From positions 231,119 through 295,118 of the forward strand of contig NZ_JAHWCI010000001.1 in NCBI RefSeq assembly GCF_019550915.1: 64,000 bases of DNA. The letters run 5' to 3'. Below are positions 8,950 to 17,958 of the stretch, piece after piece. The notes under the pieces were generated by a model. The model was not told the origin of the DNA. It ran no database searches and saw nothing but the letters and a program-made list of their open reading frames with translations. The DNA comes from Mumia sp. zg.B17. Lineage in GTDB: Bacteria; Actinomycetota; Actinomycetes; Propionibacteriales; Nocardioidaceae. The translations under genes and the position numbers were made by a program. Numbering within the stretch: the stretch's first letter is position 1; each line of letters opens with the position of its first letter.

Positions 8950-10312
8950 CGCCCCGCAGGAGCACCCTCCGATCGGCTCGCCGGAGGTGACGAAGACCGC
9001 TGCGAAGAAGGCCTCGGCCAAGAAGGCGCCGGCCAAGAAGGCCTCGGCCAAGAAGGCGTCCGCCGCCAAGAAGACAGCCACCGCGAAGGCTCCGGCTGCG
9101 AAGAAAGCGCCGGCCAAGAAGGCACCCGCCGCCAAGAAGGCGTCCGTGAAGAAGGCGGCCCCTGCCGCGAAGGCGCCCTCCTCCCGGCCCGCACCCGTCG
9201 AGAAGCCGGCCGTGCAGATCGCGCCGAAGGCGGACGTGCCCGCGATCGGCAGCCCGGTCGAGGTCATCACGGTGACTCCCGCGCGGGTCGAGCCGGAGCC
9301 CCTCCACGTCGCACCGGAGCCGGACCGGGAGACGCCCACTCCGGAGGCGACCACCCACGAGCGGCCCACGTTCTCGCTCGTCGTGGACAACGAGCAGGAG
9401 CCCGCCGCAGAGGCGGCCCCGGGCATCCCGCTCGCCGAGCTGGTGTCTGCGCTGGTCGAAGGCGCACGCTCGGTCCTCGGCGAGGACTGGGAGGCGAAGG
9501 CTGCCGAGCTGCTCGCCCTGGTGCGCCGGCGGATCGCCGGTGACTACGAGGTCGACGAGTTCGGGCTGGACTCCCAGCTGCACGCCATCGGCATGGCGGC
9601 GATCCGTCCACTGGCCGAGAAGTGGTTCCGCATCGAGGTTCGCGGGGCGGAGCACATCCCTTCCGACGGCGGCGCCCTCGTCGTCGCGAACCACTCCGGC
9701 ACCATCCCGGTCGACGCCGCGATGACGACGCTGATCGTCAACGACCACGCGCAGCGCACGCTCCGGCTGCTCGGCGCCGACCTGGTCTTCGAGCTGCCGT
9801 TCGCCGGTGAGCTCGCCCGCAAGATGGGCGCGACGCTGGCCTGCAACGAGGATGCCGAGCGTCTGCTCGGCGACGGGCACATCGTCGGCGTCTGGCCAGA
9901 GGGGTTCAAGGGGATCGGCAAGCCGTACAGCGAGCGCTACAAGCTCCAGCGGTTCGGACGCGGCGGTTTCGTGTCTGCGGCGATGCGCGCCGGTGTGCCG
10001 ATCGTGCCGGTGTCGATCGTGGGCGCCGAGGAGATCTACCCGATGATCGGCAACGTCCCCTCGCTCGCGCGTCTGCTCGGGCTGCCGTACCTCCCGATCA
10101 CGCCGTTCTTCCCCTGGCTCGGCCCGCTCGGGCTGATCCCGTTGCCCAGCAAGTGGATCATCGAGTTCGGGGAGCCGGTCCGCACCGACGCCTATCCCCC
10201 CGAGGCCGCCGACGACCCGATGCTCGTCTTCAACGTCACCGACCAGGTGCGCGAGACCATCCAGCAGACGCTCTATGCGCTGCTGGTGGACCGCGGGCAC
10301 CCGTTCGTCTGA
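8942..10312 (+). CDS. Lysophospholipid acyltransferase with N-terminal Lys/Ala-rich tail
   Basis: A 456-residue two-part protein. Residues about 15-80 are low-complexity [12 protein letters not shown] repeats resembling histone H1 or the HupB tail, followed by an acidic/Pro-rich linker to about 160. The rest is a PlsC-like acyltransferase: [12 protein letters not shown] holds the catalytic His and Asp, with spacing H-x6-D rather than the classic H-x4-D, and VWPEGFKG is the glycerol-phosphate-binding PEG motif. The family transfers acyl chains from acyl-CoA or acyl-ACP to lysophospholipid. The GTG start overlaps the epimerase stop by 8 bp. The catalytic part corresponds in position to M. tuberculosis Rv0502; the tail is an addition I would not expect. 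Confidence 0.85.
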   Translation: MSDAPQEHPPIGSPEVTKTAAKKASAKKAPAKKASAKKASAAKKTATAKAPAAKKAPAKKAPAAKKASVKKAAPAAKAPSSRPAPVEKPAVQIAPKADVPAIGSPVEVITVTPARVEPEPLHVAPEPDRETPTPEATTHERPTFSLVVDNEQEPAAEAAPGIPLAELVSALVEGARSVLGEDWEAKAAELLALVRRRIAGDYEVDEFGLDSQLHAIGMAAIRPLAEKWFRIEVRGAEHIPSDGGALVVANHSGTIPVDAAMTTLIVNDHAQRTLRLLGADLVFELPFAGELARKMGATLACNEDAERLLGDGHIVGVWPEGFKGIGKPYSERYKLQRFGRGGFVSAAMRAGVPIVPVSIVGAEEIYPMIGNVPSLARLLGLPYLPITPFFPWLGPLGLIPLPSKWIIEFGEPVRTDAYPPEAADDPMLVFNVTDQVRETIQQTLYALLVDRGHPFV

Positions 10313-10353
10313 GTCGTCGACCTCGGCCGGGCGGCGGTCTCAGGCGGCGGGTC

Positions 10354-11229
10354 TCAGTGTCGACGGGCGCGCGCTGCGCCGAGGGCGGCACCTGTCACCG
10401 CTCCGGCGGCCGCCACGCCGAGGAGACCGACCTTGGCCGCCTTGCGCCCCGTCCGGTAGTCGACGACGTCCCATCCGTGCTTGCGTGCGTGGTAGCGCAG
10501 GTGCGAGTCAGGGTTGACCGCGTACGGGTGGCCGACGAGCGAGAGCATCGGCAGGTCGTTGAACGAGTCGGAGTACGCGGAGCAGCGATCGAGGTCGAGA
10601 CCCTCCTCTCGAGCGAGCGCCAGCACCGCGTCGGCCTTGGCACGACCGTGGAGCATGTCGCCGACCAGGCGACCGGTGTAGACGCCGTCGATGGACTCCG
10701 CGACCGTCCCGAGCGCTCCCGTGAGCCCCAGCCGACGGGCGATGATCCGGGCGATCTCGACGGGGGCCGCCGTGACGAGCCACACCCGCTGCCCGTCGTC
10801 CAGGTGCCGCTGCGCCAGGGCGCGGGTGCCCGGCCAGATCCTGCTCGCCATCGTCTCGTCGAAGATCTCGTTGCCGACCAGCTCCAGCTCGCTGACCGCA
10901 TGGCCGGCGATGAAGGCGAGCGCCGCCGCGCGCGCCGACTCGACGTGCTCGGGATCCTCGACCCCCGCGAAGCGGAAGTAGGCCTGCTTCCAGGCGGCGT
11001 CCGCGATCTCACGGGTGGTGAAGAACTTGCGCTTGTAGAGGCCACGGGCGAGATGGAACAGCGACGCGCCCTGCATGATCGTGTTGTCGACGTCGAAGAA
11101 CGCCGCTGCCGTCGAGTCAGGAGGGACGGTGAAGCTGGTCTCCACCTCCGCCGCGGCCGCCGAGGCTTCCCCGGCCAGCATCGATCGAGCACGGAGGTTC
11201 TGCGGTCGTCTGTGCCCCTTCGCATCCAC
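10354..11229 (-). CDS. HAD-IB family phosphatase (SerB1-like)
   Basis: A 291-residue haloacid-dehalogenase hydrolase. Motif I is DVDNTIMQGAS, with the nucleophile and general-acid Asp pair; motif II Thr lies in VWLVTAAP, and motif III/IV in CSAYSDSFNDLPML. The HAD-IB class includes phosphoserine phosphatase and phosphoglycerol phosphatases, so serine synthesis or lipid dephosphorylation are both possible. The C-terminus ends in an Ala-rich hydrophobic stretch then Arg, possibly membrane-associated. The GTG at 11229 is chosen because TACGCT ends 6 nt upstream; an ATG at 11280 would add 17 residues. The neighbouring lipid acyltransferase makes a lipid role plausible. Confidence 0.85.
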   Translation of the reverse strand: MDAKGHRRPQNLRARSMLAGEASAAAAEVETSFTVPPDSTAAAFFDVDNTIMQGASLFHLARGLYKRKFFTTREIADAAWKQAYFRFAGVEDPEHVESARAAALAFIAGHAVSELELVGNEIFDETMASRIWPGTRALAQRHLDDGQRVWLVTAAPVEIARIIARRLGLTGALGTVAESIDGVYTGRLVGDMLHGRAKADAVLALAREEGLDLDRCSAYSDSFNDLPMLSLVGHPYAVNPDSHLRYHARKHGWDVVDYRTGRKAAKVGLLGVAAAGAVTGAALGAARARRH

Positions 11230-11235
11230 GGCACG

Positions 11236-11241
11236 AGCGTA
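11236..11241 (-). promoter_or_regulatory. -10 box TACGCT of the SerB1-like gene
   Basis: Ends 6 nt before the GTG at 11229 and decides that start. Confidence 0.5.
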
Positions 11242-11291
11242 CAGATCGGGGCAGGGGGGCATGGTGATCGTGCTGTGCAAGACTCGACGCC

Positions 11292-12845
11292 ATGACGGTG
11301 AACGTCGCGGAGCTCGTCCGGCAGCAGGCGGAGCAGGACCCCGACGGGATGGCGCTCGTCGAGGGCTACGGACCCGGCCGGTCGGTCACGTGGGAGGGTC
11401 TCGACGACCGGGTCTCGGCGGTGGCCGCCTGGATCTCCGCCCAAGGACTCGTCGCAGGGCAGCGGATCGCGATCGTGATGACCAACCGCCTCGAGCTGCC
11501 GATCTCCTATCTCGCCGCGCTGCGTCTCGGGTTGGTCGTCGTGCCCGTCAACCCCCGTGCTCCGGGCGACGAGGTGACGGCGCTGTGCGCCATCACCGGC
11601 GTACGGCTCGTCCTGTGCGACCCCGACTGGGCGTCGGTGTTCGCCCGCGCAGGCCTGCTGACCGTCGTCGCCGGCGAGAGTGACCCTGATCCCCAGGTCC
11701 GTCCTTTCGCGGACCTGCTCCAGATCCATCCTGGTCCACGTGGGCTCCCGCCGGCGCCTGCGGACCCGGAGGCGACCGCCCTGCTGATGCCGACCTCCGG
11801 CACGTCGAGCGAGCAGCGCATCGTCGTGCTGAGCCATCGCGCTCTCCTCGCCAACCTCGACCAGGTCGCCGCCGTGGAGCCGCCGCCGGTCCGACGTGAC
11901 GACGTCGTGCTCGCCGTGCTGCCGCTGTTCCACGTCTTCGCGCTGAACGCGGTCCTGGGACAGGCGCTGCGGCAGGGGGCGACGACGGTCCTCCTCGACC
12001 GGTTCGACCCACAGGGATGCCTCGACGCGATCGTGCGTCACCAGGTCACGGTCGTCCCCGTGGCGCCTCCGGTGGTCGCCGCGTGGAGCGGCCGGCCGGG
12101 CGTCGCGGCGGCGCTCGCCGGGGTGCGGACGGTGCTCAGCGGCGCCGCGCCGATCGGGCCCGACCTCGTCGAGGAGTTCGCCGCGACGACGGGGCACACG
12201 CTGCAGCAGGGGTACGGGCTCACGGAGGCGGCCCCGGTCGTCACGACGACGCTCGGGCGGCCCGTCGACAAGCCTGGGTCGGTCGGCGCGCCCTTGCAGG
12301 GCCTCGAGCTGCGCCTGGTCGAGAAGGACGGCGCGGACGCCGAGCTCGGCGACCCGGGTGAGATCTGGCTCCGCGGTCCCAACCTCCTGAGCGGGTTCTG
12401 GCCGGACGGCTCGGGCGGGCCGGACGGGGACGGATGGTTCGCGACCGGCGACGTCGGCATCCTGGACGCCGACGGTGACCTGACCCTCGTCGACCGGCTG
12501 CGAGAGCTCGTGATCGTCTCGGGCTTCAACGTGTTCCCCCGCGAGGTCGAGGAGGTGCTCGCCGACGCGCCGGGGGTTGCGGAGGTGGCCGTGGTCGGAG
12601 TCGAGGACCGCGAGACCGGCGAAGCCGTCCGCGCCTACGTCGTGCCGTCACACCGTCTCGACGACACCGACGGTTTCGCCGAGGCGCTCCGCGAGCGTGC
12701 CCGCGGTCGGCTGGCGCGCTTCAAGGTGCCGCGTGAGATCGTGGTGACCGACTCGCTGCCGCACACCACGACCGGCGAGATCTCCAAGAGCCGCCTGAGG
12801 GCGGCCGAGGCGCGAGGAGTCCTGGGGTTGCAGAGTGAGCGCTGA
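11292..12845 (+). CDS. Acyl-CoA synthetase / AMP-binding ligase
   Basis: A 517-residue ANL-superfamily enzyme that activates a carboxylic acid with ATP and then CoA. The P-loop-like motif is LLMPTSGTSSEQRIVVLSH, near residues 157-175; GYGLTEAAPVV and WFATGDVG are the later adenylation motifs, and the C-terminal hinge is LVDRLRELVIVSGFNVFPREVE. The catalytic Lys region reads HTTTGEISKSRLR. The P-loop lacks the usual Thr-x-Lys (PKG) ending, which is unusual. The substrate (fatty acid or other) is not evident. The start ATG at 11292 is divergent from the SerB1-like gene. Confidence 0.88.
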   Translation: MTVNVAELVRQQAEQDPDGMALVEGYGPGRSVTWEGLDDRVSAVAAWISAQGLVAGQRIAIVMTNRLELPISYLAALRLGLVVVPVNPRAPGDEVTALCAITGVRLVLCDPDWASVFARAGLLTVVAGESDPDPQVRPFADLLQIHPGPRGLPPAPADPEATALLMPTSGTSSEQRIVVLSHRALLANLDQVAAVEPPPVRRDDVVLAVLPLFHVFALNAVLGQALRQGATTVLLDRFDPQGCLDAIVRHQVTVVPVAPPVVAAWSGRPGVAAALAGVRTVLSGAAPIGPDLVEEFAATTGHTLQQGYGLTEAAPVVTTTLGRPVDKPGSVGAPLQGLELRLVEKDGADAELGDPGEIWLRGPNLLSGFWPDGSGGPDGDGWFATGDVGILDADGDLTLVDRLRELVIVSGFNVFPREVEEVLADAPGVAEVAVVGVEDRETGEAVRAYVVPSHRLDDTDGFAEALRERARGRLARFKVPREIVVTDSLPHTTTGEISKSRLRAAEARGVLGLQSER

Positions 12846-13092
12846 TCCGACGGAGCCGGCCCGGGTGGTCGTCTACGCCAAGCCCGGGTGTCACCTCTGC
12901 GAGGACGCGATCGCCCTCGTGGCGCAGGTGTGCGCGGAGACCGGGACGTCCTGGCGCGAGGTCGACATCAGCGGAGACGCGGAGCTGATGCGCACCTACG
13001 GCGAGCAGATCCCGGTCACCTTCGTCGACGGCCGCCAGCACGACTTCTGGCGGGTCGACCCCGAGCGGCTGCGGGCGGCGTTGGGGGCCTGA
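12835..13092 (+). CDS. Glutaredoxin-like thiol protein
   Basis: An 85-residue thioredoxin-fold protein with the dithiol motif KPGCHLCEDA near residue 20 and the cis-Pro segment QIPVTFVDG near residue 60. It begins 11 bp before the end of the ligase gene and is probably translated with it. The family transfers electrons to small oxidised proteins. It precedes the rex-hem operon, as does Rv0508 in M. tuberculosis, so a link with redox control is possible but unproven. Length is typical of the DUF836/glutaredoxin-like group. Confidence 0.88.
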   Translation: MSADPTEPARVVVYAKPGCHLCEDAIALVAQVCAETGTSWREVDISGDAELMRTYGEQIPVTFVDGRQHDFWRVDPERLRAALGA

Positions 13093-13173
13093 GCGCTTCC
13101 GTGCGCTGACGCGCGCACGCCGGAGGCCCCGGCGCAGGTGACCCGAGTCACCCGACCCAGACCGCGCTCGATT

Positions 13174-13202
13174 TTGTTCTCACGTTCACAAACTCTTACA
13201 GT
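13174..13202 (+). promoter_or_regulatory. rex promoter with overlapping Rex operator (ROP)
   Basis: TTGTTC (13174-13179) and TACAGT (13197-13202) are 17 bp apart. The 18-bp stretch 13174-13191 matches the known ROP pattern TTGTGAA-N4-TTCACAA at 11 of its 14 fixed positions: the right half is perfect and the left half keeps TTGT. Rex bound here would block RNA polymerase, so rex and the hem genes behind it should be induced when NADH rises. Confidence 0.75.
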
Positions 13203-13274
13203 GGGTTTGCCGGTGTTCGCCGGTATCCGACCCCCCAGCGACACCCGGAATCCGTACCGCGGTCCAGGAGCGAC

Positions 13275-13961
13275 GTGAACCAGCTGCGAGCGCAGGCCAA
13301 CGGCCGTCCCGCCTCGTCGGGCATCCCCGAGGCGACGGTTGCTCGGCTCCCGGTGTATCTCCGGGCGCTCACCGGGCTCGGTGAGTCAGGTCTGCGGACC
13401 GTCTCGTCCGAGCAGCTCGCCACGGCCGCGGGGGTGAACTCCGCGAAGCTCCGCAAGGACCTCTCGTACCTCGGATCCTATGGCACCCGCGGCGTGGGCT
13501 ACGACGTGGAGTACCTCCGCTACCAGATCGCCCGCGAGATCGGCGTGAACCAGGACTGGAGCGTCGTCATCGTCGGCATCGGCAACCTGGGTCAGGCGCT
13601 GTCGAACTACGGTGGCTTCCGTTCCCGCGGCTTCAGCATCGTCGCCCTGGTCGACGGCGACCGCTCGCGCGTCGGTGAGAGGCACGGCGAGCTCTCGATC
13701 GCCCACATCGACGACCTCGCCGACGTGGTCGCCGAGCACGGATGCTCGATCGGCGTGATCGCGACCCCTGGCGAGGCCGCACAGGAGGTCGCGGACCGCC
13801 TCGTCGCCGTGGGCGTCACGAGCATCCTCAACTTCGCCCCTGCCGTCCTCGTCGTCCCCGACGGCGTGGACGTCCGCAAGGTCGACCTCTCGATCGAGCT
13901 GCAGATCCTCGCGTACCACGAGCAGCGCAAGCGCACGCCCGCGCAGGAGGTCCAGGCATGA
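13275..13961 (+). CDS. rex: Redox-sensing transcriptional repressor Rex
   Basis: A 228-residue NADH-responsive repressor. The N-terminal winged helix includes LPVYLRALTGL, LRKDLSYLG and GTRGVGYDV. The C-terminal Rossmann domain carries VVIVGIGNLGQALSNY (about 96-111), and the domain-swap helix near the end reads AYHEQRKR. Rex is released from DNA at a high NADH/NAD ratio and then permits expression of respiratory genes. The GTG start at 13275 follows a 66-nt leader from the promoter described upstream. The gene's TGA overlaps the hemA ATG (ATGA), so Rex likely controls its own operon and heme synthesis. Confidence 0.96.
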   Translation: MNQLRAQANGRPASSGIPEATVARLPVYLRALTGLGESGLRTVSSEQLATAAGVNSAKLRKDLSYLGSYGTRGVGYDVEYLRYQIAREIGVNQDWSVVIVGIGNLGQALSNYGGFRSRGFSIVALVDGDRSRVGERHGELSIAHIDDLADVVAEHGCSIGVIATPGEAAQEVADRLVAVGVTSILNFAPAVLVVPDGVDVRKVDLSIELQILAYHEQRKRTPAQEVQA

Positions 13962-15316
13962 GCGTCCTCGTCGTGGGCGTCTCCCACCGGAGCGCGCCGG
14001 TCTCGGTCCTTGAGCGGGTCGCGCTCGACGGCGACGCGGTTGCGAAGGTCGCGCAGCAGGCACTCGACGCCCATCACGTGAGCGAGTCGCTGGTCGTCTC
14101 GACCTGCAACCGGGTCGAGATCTACGTCGAGGCCGAGCGCTTCCACGGCTCGGTGGAGGACATCTCCGACCTGCTCGTCGAGCAGTCCGGACTCACCCGC
14201 AACGACCTGCTCCGCCACATCTACGTGCACTACGACGACGCGGCCGTCGCGCACCTCTTCTCGGTCGCCTCCGGGTTGGACTCGATGGTGGTCGGCGAGA
14301 GCCAGATCCTGGGCCAGGTCCGGGCCGCGCTGCAGCGCGGACAGGACGACGCCACGGTGGGGCCGGCGCTGAACGTCCTCTTCCAGCAGGCGCTGCGGAT
14401 CGCCAAGCGAGGTCACGCGGAGACCGACATCGACCGGGCCGGTCCGTCTCTGGTGATGGCCTCGCTCGAGCTCGTCGCCAAGGCGGGCCACCGCCTGGAG
14501 GACATGCGCGTCCTCGTCGTCGGAGCGGGTGCCATGGCGGCGCTGTCGGCGACCACCGCCGCACGTCGGGGTGTCGCGAGCGTGACCATCGCCAACCGCA
14601 CCCACGCCGGCGCCGAGCGGCTCGCCGCCACGGTCGGGGGGACGGCCGTGCCGTGGGGCGAGCTCGACGCCGCCCTCGCCGAGGCCGACCTCGTCGTGTC
14701 GTGCACCGGGGCGACCGGTTCGGTCATCACGGCCGAGCAGGTCCGTGCGGCGACCACGGCGCGCACCAGCCCGTACGTCCTGATCGACCTCGCGCTGCCG
14801 CGCGACATCGACGAGGACGTCGCCGCCCTCCCGGGCGTGATGGTCCTCGGCCTGGCCCAGCTGCAGGAGATGCTGGCCGACGAGAAGGGCGCCGCCGACA
14901 TCGACGCGGTGCGCGGGATCGTCGCCGGTGAGGTCGCGGCGTTCCTCGCCGCTCGTCACGCGGCGAAGGTGACCCCGACCGTCGTCGCGCTGCGCTCGAT
15001 GGCGACCGCGGTCGTCGACGCGGAGCTCGTCCGGCTCGAGGGGCGGCTCCACGACGTCGATCCGGAGGTCGTCGACGAGCTGCGTCAGGCCGTCCGCCGG
15101 GTCGCCGACAAGCTCCTCCACCAGCCCACCGTCCGGATCAAGGCGATGGCGGGACGGCCGGACGCACTCACCTACGCCAACGCGCTCGCGGACCTGTTCG
15201 CCCTCGACCCGGCCGTGATCAACGCGGTCAGCGCAGTCGAGCCGACTCGTTCCACGCCTGCTGCCGAGGCACCCGAGGGGTTCTCGCCAGGTTCGCCGAA
15301 GGAGGACCGCGCATGA
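13958..15316 (+). CDS. hemA: Glutamyl-tRNA reductase
   Basis: First committed step of C5-pathway heme synthesis: reduces glutamyl-tRNA(Glu) to glutamate-1-semialdehyde with NADPH. The 452-residue product has the catalytic Cys at residue 50 in STCNRVEIY, the substrate region GLDSMVVGESQILGQV, the NADPH-binding loop VVGAGAMAALSA and a C-terminal dimerisation domain. The ATG overlaps the rex stop, and the hemC ATG overlaps its own stop, indicating translational coupling. Regulation is expected through the Rex operator upstream of rex. Confidence 0.97.
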   Translation: MSVLVVGVSHRSAPVSVLERVALDGDAVAKVAQQALDAHHVSESLVVSTCNRVEIYVEAERFHGSVEDISDLLVEQSGLTRNDLLRHIYVHYDDAAVAHLFSVASGLDSMVVGESQILGQVRAALQRGQDDATVGPALNVLFQQALRIAKRGHAETDIDRAGPSLVMASLELVAKAGHRLEDMRVLVVGAGAMAALSATTAARRGVASVTIANRTHAGAERLAATVGGTAVPWGELDAALAEADLVVSCTGATGSVITAEQVRAATTARTSPYVLIDLALPRDIDEDVAALPGVMVLGLAQLQEMLADEKGAADIDAVRGIVAGEVAAFLAARHAAKVTPTVVALRSMATAVVDAELVRLEGRLHDVDPEVVDELRQAVRRVADKLLHQPTVRIKAMAGRPDALTYANALADLFALDPAVINAVSAVEPTRSTPAAEAPEGFSPGSPKEDRA

Positions 15317-16236
15317 CGTTGCGCGTCGGGACCCGCGCGAGCGCGCTCGCAACCACCCAGTCGGCCCAGGTCGCCGAGCGGCTCGGTGAGCTGACCGGTG
15401 TCGAGACCGAGCTCGTCACCGTCTCGACTCACGGCGACCGGAGCTCGCGACCCCTCACCGAGATCGGTGGCACCGGCGTCTTCGTGTCCGCCCTGCGCGA
15501 CGCGCTGCTCGCCCGCGAGGTGGACGTCGCCGTCCACTCGCTCAAGGATCTGCCGACGTCGTCGGCCGACGGGATCCTCCTCGCGGCCACCCCGCCGCGC
15601 GTGGACCCCCGCGACGCGGTCGTCGCCCGCGACGGCATGACGCTCGGTGAGCTCCCGCCCGGCGCCCGCGTCGGGACCGGGTCCCCGCGGCGAGCCGCCC
15701 AGATCAACGCGCTCGGCCTCGGCATCGAGGTCGTCGGCCTTCGCGGCAACGTCGACACGCGGATCGGCAAGGTCCGCACCGGTGAGCTCGACGCGGTCGT
15801 GCTGGCCGCCGCCGGCCTCCGCCGGCTCGGCAGGATCGAGGAGGCGACCGAGCTGCTCGACCCGCTGCAGGTCCTTCCGGCACCAGGCCAGGGTGCCCTG
15901 GCGTGCGAGTGCCGCGCCGACGACCACGAGGTCGCCGGCCTGCTCGCCCGCCTCGACGACGGCGCGACCCGCGCCGCCGTCACCGCAGAACGCAGCCTGC
16001 TCGCCTCGCTCGAGGCGGGATGCTCGGCACCCGTGGGGGCGTGGGCCGAGGTCGTCGACGACGACGGCACTGCCCGGCTGTGGCTGCGGGCCTTCGTCGG
16101 AGATCCCTCCGGCGCACCGTCCATCCGACTGTCATCGACCGGATCCGTGCAGGACCCGGTCGGGATCGGAGAGCGTCTGGCTGCCGAGATGCTCGCCGAG
16201 GGTGCCGACTCGCTGATGCGGGTCGTGACCCCATGA
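15313..16236 (+). CDS. hemC: Hydroxymethylbilane synthase (porphobilinogen deaminase)
   Basis: Joins four porphobilinogens into hydroxymethylbilane. The 307-residue product has RVGTRASALATTQS at the N-terminus, the substrate-binding segment DVAVHSLKDLPT (about 71-82), GTGSPRRAAQ and LRGNVDTR. The Cys that holds the dipyrromethane cofactor is residue 237 in LEAGCSAPVGA. It is coupled to hemA by an ATGA overlap and followed 52 bp later by hemD. Confidence 0.97.
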   Translation: MTLRVGTRASALATTQSAQVAERLGELTGVETELVTVSTHGDRSSRPLTEIGGTGVFVSALRDALLAREVDVAVHSLKDLPTSSADGILLAATPPRVDPRDAVVARDGMTLGELPPGARVGTGSPRRAAQINALGLGIEVVGLRGNVDTRIGKVRTGELDAVVLAAAGLRRLGRIEEATELLDPLQVLPAPGQGALACECRADDHEVAGLLARLDDGATRAAVTAERSLLASLEAGCSAPVGAWAEVVDDDGTARLWLRAFVGDPSGAPSIRLSSTGSVQDPVGIGERLAAEMLAEGADSLMRVVTP

Positions 16237-16288
16237 CCACCGACCCCCGTGGGCCAGTCAACCCAGAGGCAGACGAGGAATGAGAAAC

Positions 16289-17956
16289 GTGAGCACCACC
16301 ACCGCCACCCGCAAGCGCAAGGCGACCGAGGAGCAGGCCGCCGTGCCTGAGGTGACAGCCGACGACACCGCCACGAGCGCCGTCAAGCGACCCGTCGGCC
16401 ACGTGAGCTTCGTCGGAGCCGGCCCGGGTGATGCCGGCCTGCTCACCCTCCGCGCCAAGGAGCTGCTCGACGCCGCCGACATCGTCATCACCGAGTCTCC
16501 CGACCAGGCGGCCCTGGTGCCCGAGGGGGCCCAGGTCGTCGACGGAGGACACGGCGAGGACGGCGGCGTCCTGACCCCCGCGGCCCGTGGCCGGCTCGTC
16601 GTCAAGCACGCGAAGGGCGGCAAGAACGTCGTCCGCCTGCTGGTCGGCGACCCGTTCACCTTCGCGACCGGGCCCGAGGAGGCCCAGGCGTGCGACAAGG
16701 CCAACATCTCCTTCGAGATCGTCCCCGGCGTGTCCTCGGCCTCGGCCGTCCCCGCCTACGCCGGCGTGCCGCTGACCAACCGCACGCACCGCGAGGTGTC
16801 GATCATCCGGATGGGGGAGACCAAGGTCGACTGGACGCCGTACGCCGGTGACCAGACCCTGGTCCTGCTGAGCGCGGTGAACACCATCAAGGACGTCGCC
16901 AACGGTCTCATCGAGGCCGGGAGGGCTCCCGGGACCCCGGTGGCCATGACACGGGTGGGCACGACGACCGAGCAGACGACCATCGTCTCCACGCTGGAGA
17001 AGATCGCCGCCGACGCCAAGGCCGCCAAGATGGCCCCGCCGGCGGTCACCGTCATCGGTGACGTCGTCGACCTGCGCGAGACGCTCTCGTGGTTCGAGAC
17101 CAAGCCGCTCTTCGGCTGGCGCGTGCTCGTTCCTCGTACCAAGGAGCAGGCGGCCACGCTCGCCAACCGCCTCCGCAGCTATGGCGCCGTCTCGGAAGAG
17201 GTCCCCACGATCTCCGTCGAGCCGCCTCGCAACCCGCAGCAGATGGACAAGGCTGTGCGCGGCCTCGTCGAGGGCCGCTACGAGTGGGTGGCCTTCACCA
17301 GCGTCAACGCCGTGAAGGCCGTCCGCGAGAAGTTCGACGAGTACGGCCTCGACGCGCGGGCGTTCTCCGGACTCAAGGTCGCCGCCGTCGGCGAGAAGAC
17401 CGCCGAGGCGATCGCTGCCTGGGGCATCCGTCCCGACCTGATCCCCAGCGGCGAGCAGTCCGCACGGGGCCTCCTCGAGGACTGGCCCCCGTACGACGAG
17501 CTGCTCGACCCGATCAACCGCGTGTTCCTGCCGCGTGCCGACATCGCCACCGAGGCGCTGGTCGCCGGGCTCGTCGAGATCGGGTGGGAGGTCGACGACG
17601 TGACCGCCTACCGCACCGTCCGTGCGGCGCCGCCGCCGGCGCCGACCCGCGAGGCGATCAAGAGCGGCAAGTTCGACGCGGTCGTCTTCACGTCGAGCTC
17701 GACGGTCCGCAACCTCGTCGGCATCGCAGGCAAGCCGCACGCGACGACCGTGATCGCCTGCATCGGCCCGGCCACCGCACAGACCGCCGAGGAGCACGGC
17801 CTGCGCGTCGACGTCGTGGCACCCACGCCGTCGGCCGAGGTCCTGGCCGACGCTCTCGCCGACTTCGGCGCCAAGCGCCGGCAGGCGATGGTGGAGGCCG
17901 GTGACCCGGTCACGAAGCCGTCGCAGCGCACCAAGGGCTCGCGCCGCCGGAGCTGA
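16289..17956 (+). CDS. hemD: Fused uroporphyrinogen-III methyltransferase-like / synthase
   Basis: A 555-residue two-domain protein. After a Lys/Thr-rich leader, residues about 30-275 are a tetrapyrrole methylase fold ([39 protein letters not shown]); residues about 275-530 are uroporphyrinogen-III synthase (ending region [12 protein letters not shown] and [15 protein letters not shown]). The synthase half closes and inverts ring D. In the methylase half the usual KGGDPFVFGRGGEE reads [14 protein letters not shown] and the YMG-type motif reads LLSA, so methylation is doubtful. The start is placed at the GTG at 16289, 9 nt after GAGGA; an ATG at 16280 abuts that SD and is less likely. Confidence 0.92.
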   Translation: MSTTTATRKRKATEEQAAVPEVTADDTATSAVKRPVGHVSFVGAGPGDAGLLTLRAKELLDAADIVITESPDQAALVPEGAQVVDGGHGEDGGVLTPAARGRLVVKHAKGGKNVVRLLVGDPFTFATGPEEAQACDKANISFEIVPGVSSASAVPAYAGVPLTNRTHREVSIIRMGETKVDWTPYAGDQTLVLLSAVNTIKDVANGLIEAGRAPGTPVAMTRVGTTTEQTTIVSTLEKIAADAKAAKMAPPAVTVIGDVVDLRETLSWFETKPLFGWRVLVPRTKEQAATLANRLRSYGAVSEEVPTISVEPPRNPQQMDKAVRGLVEGRYEWVAFTSVNAVKAVREKFDEYGLDARAFSGLKVAAVGEKTAEAIAAWGIRPDLIPSGEQSARGLLEDWPPYDELLDPINRVFLPRADIATEALVAGLVEIGWEVDDVTAYRTVRAAPPPAPTREAIKSGKFDAVVFTSSSTVRNLVGIAGKPHATTVIACIGPATAQTAEEHGLRVDVVAPTPSAEVLADALADFGAKRRQAMVEAGDPVTKPSQRTKGSRRRS

Positions 17957-17958
17957 CG

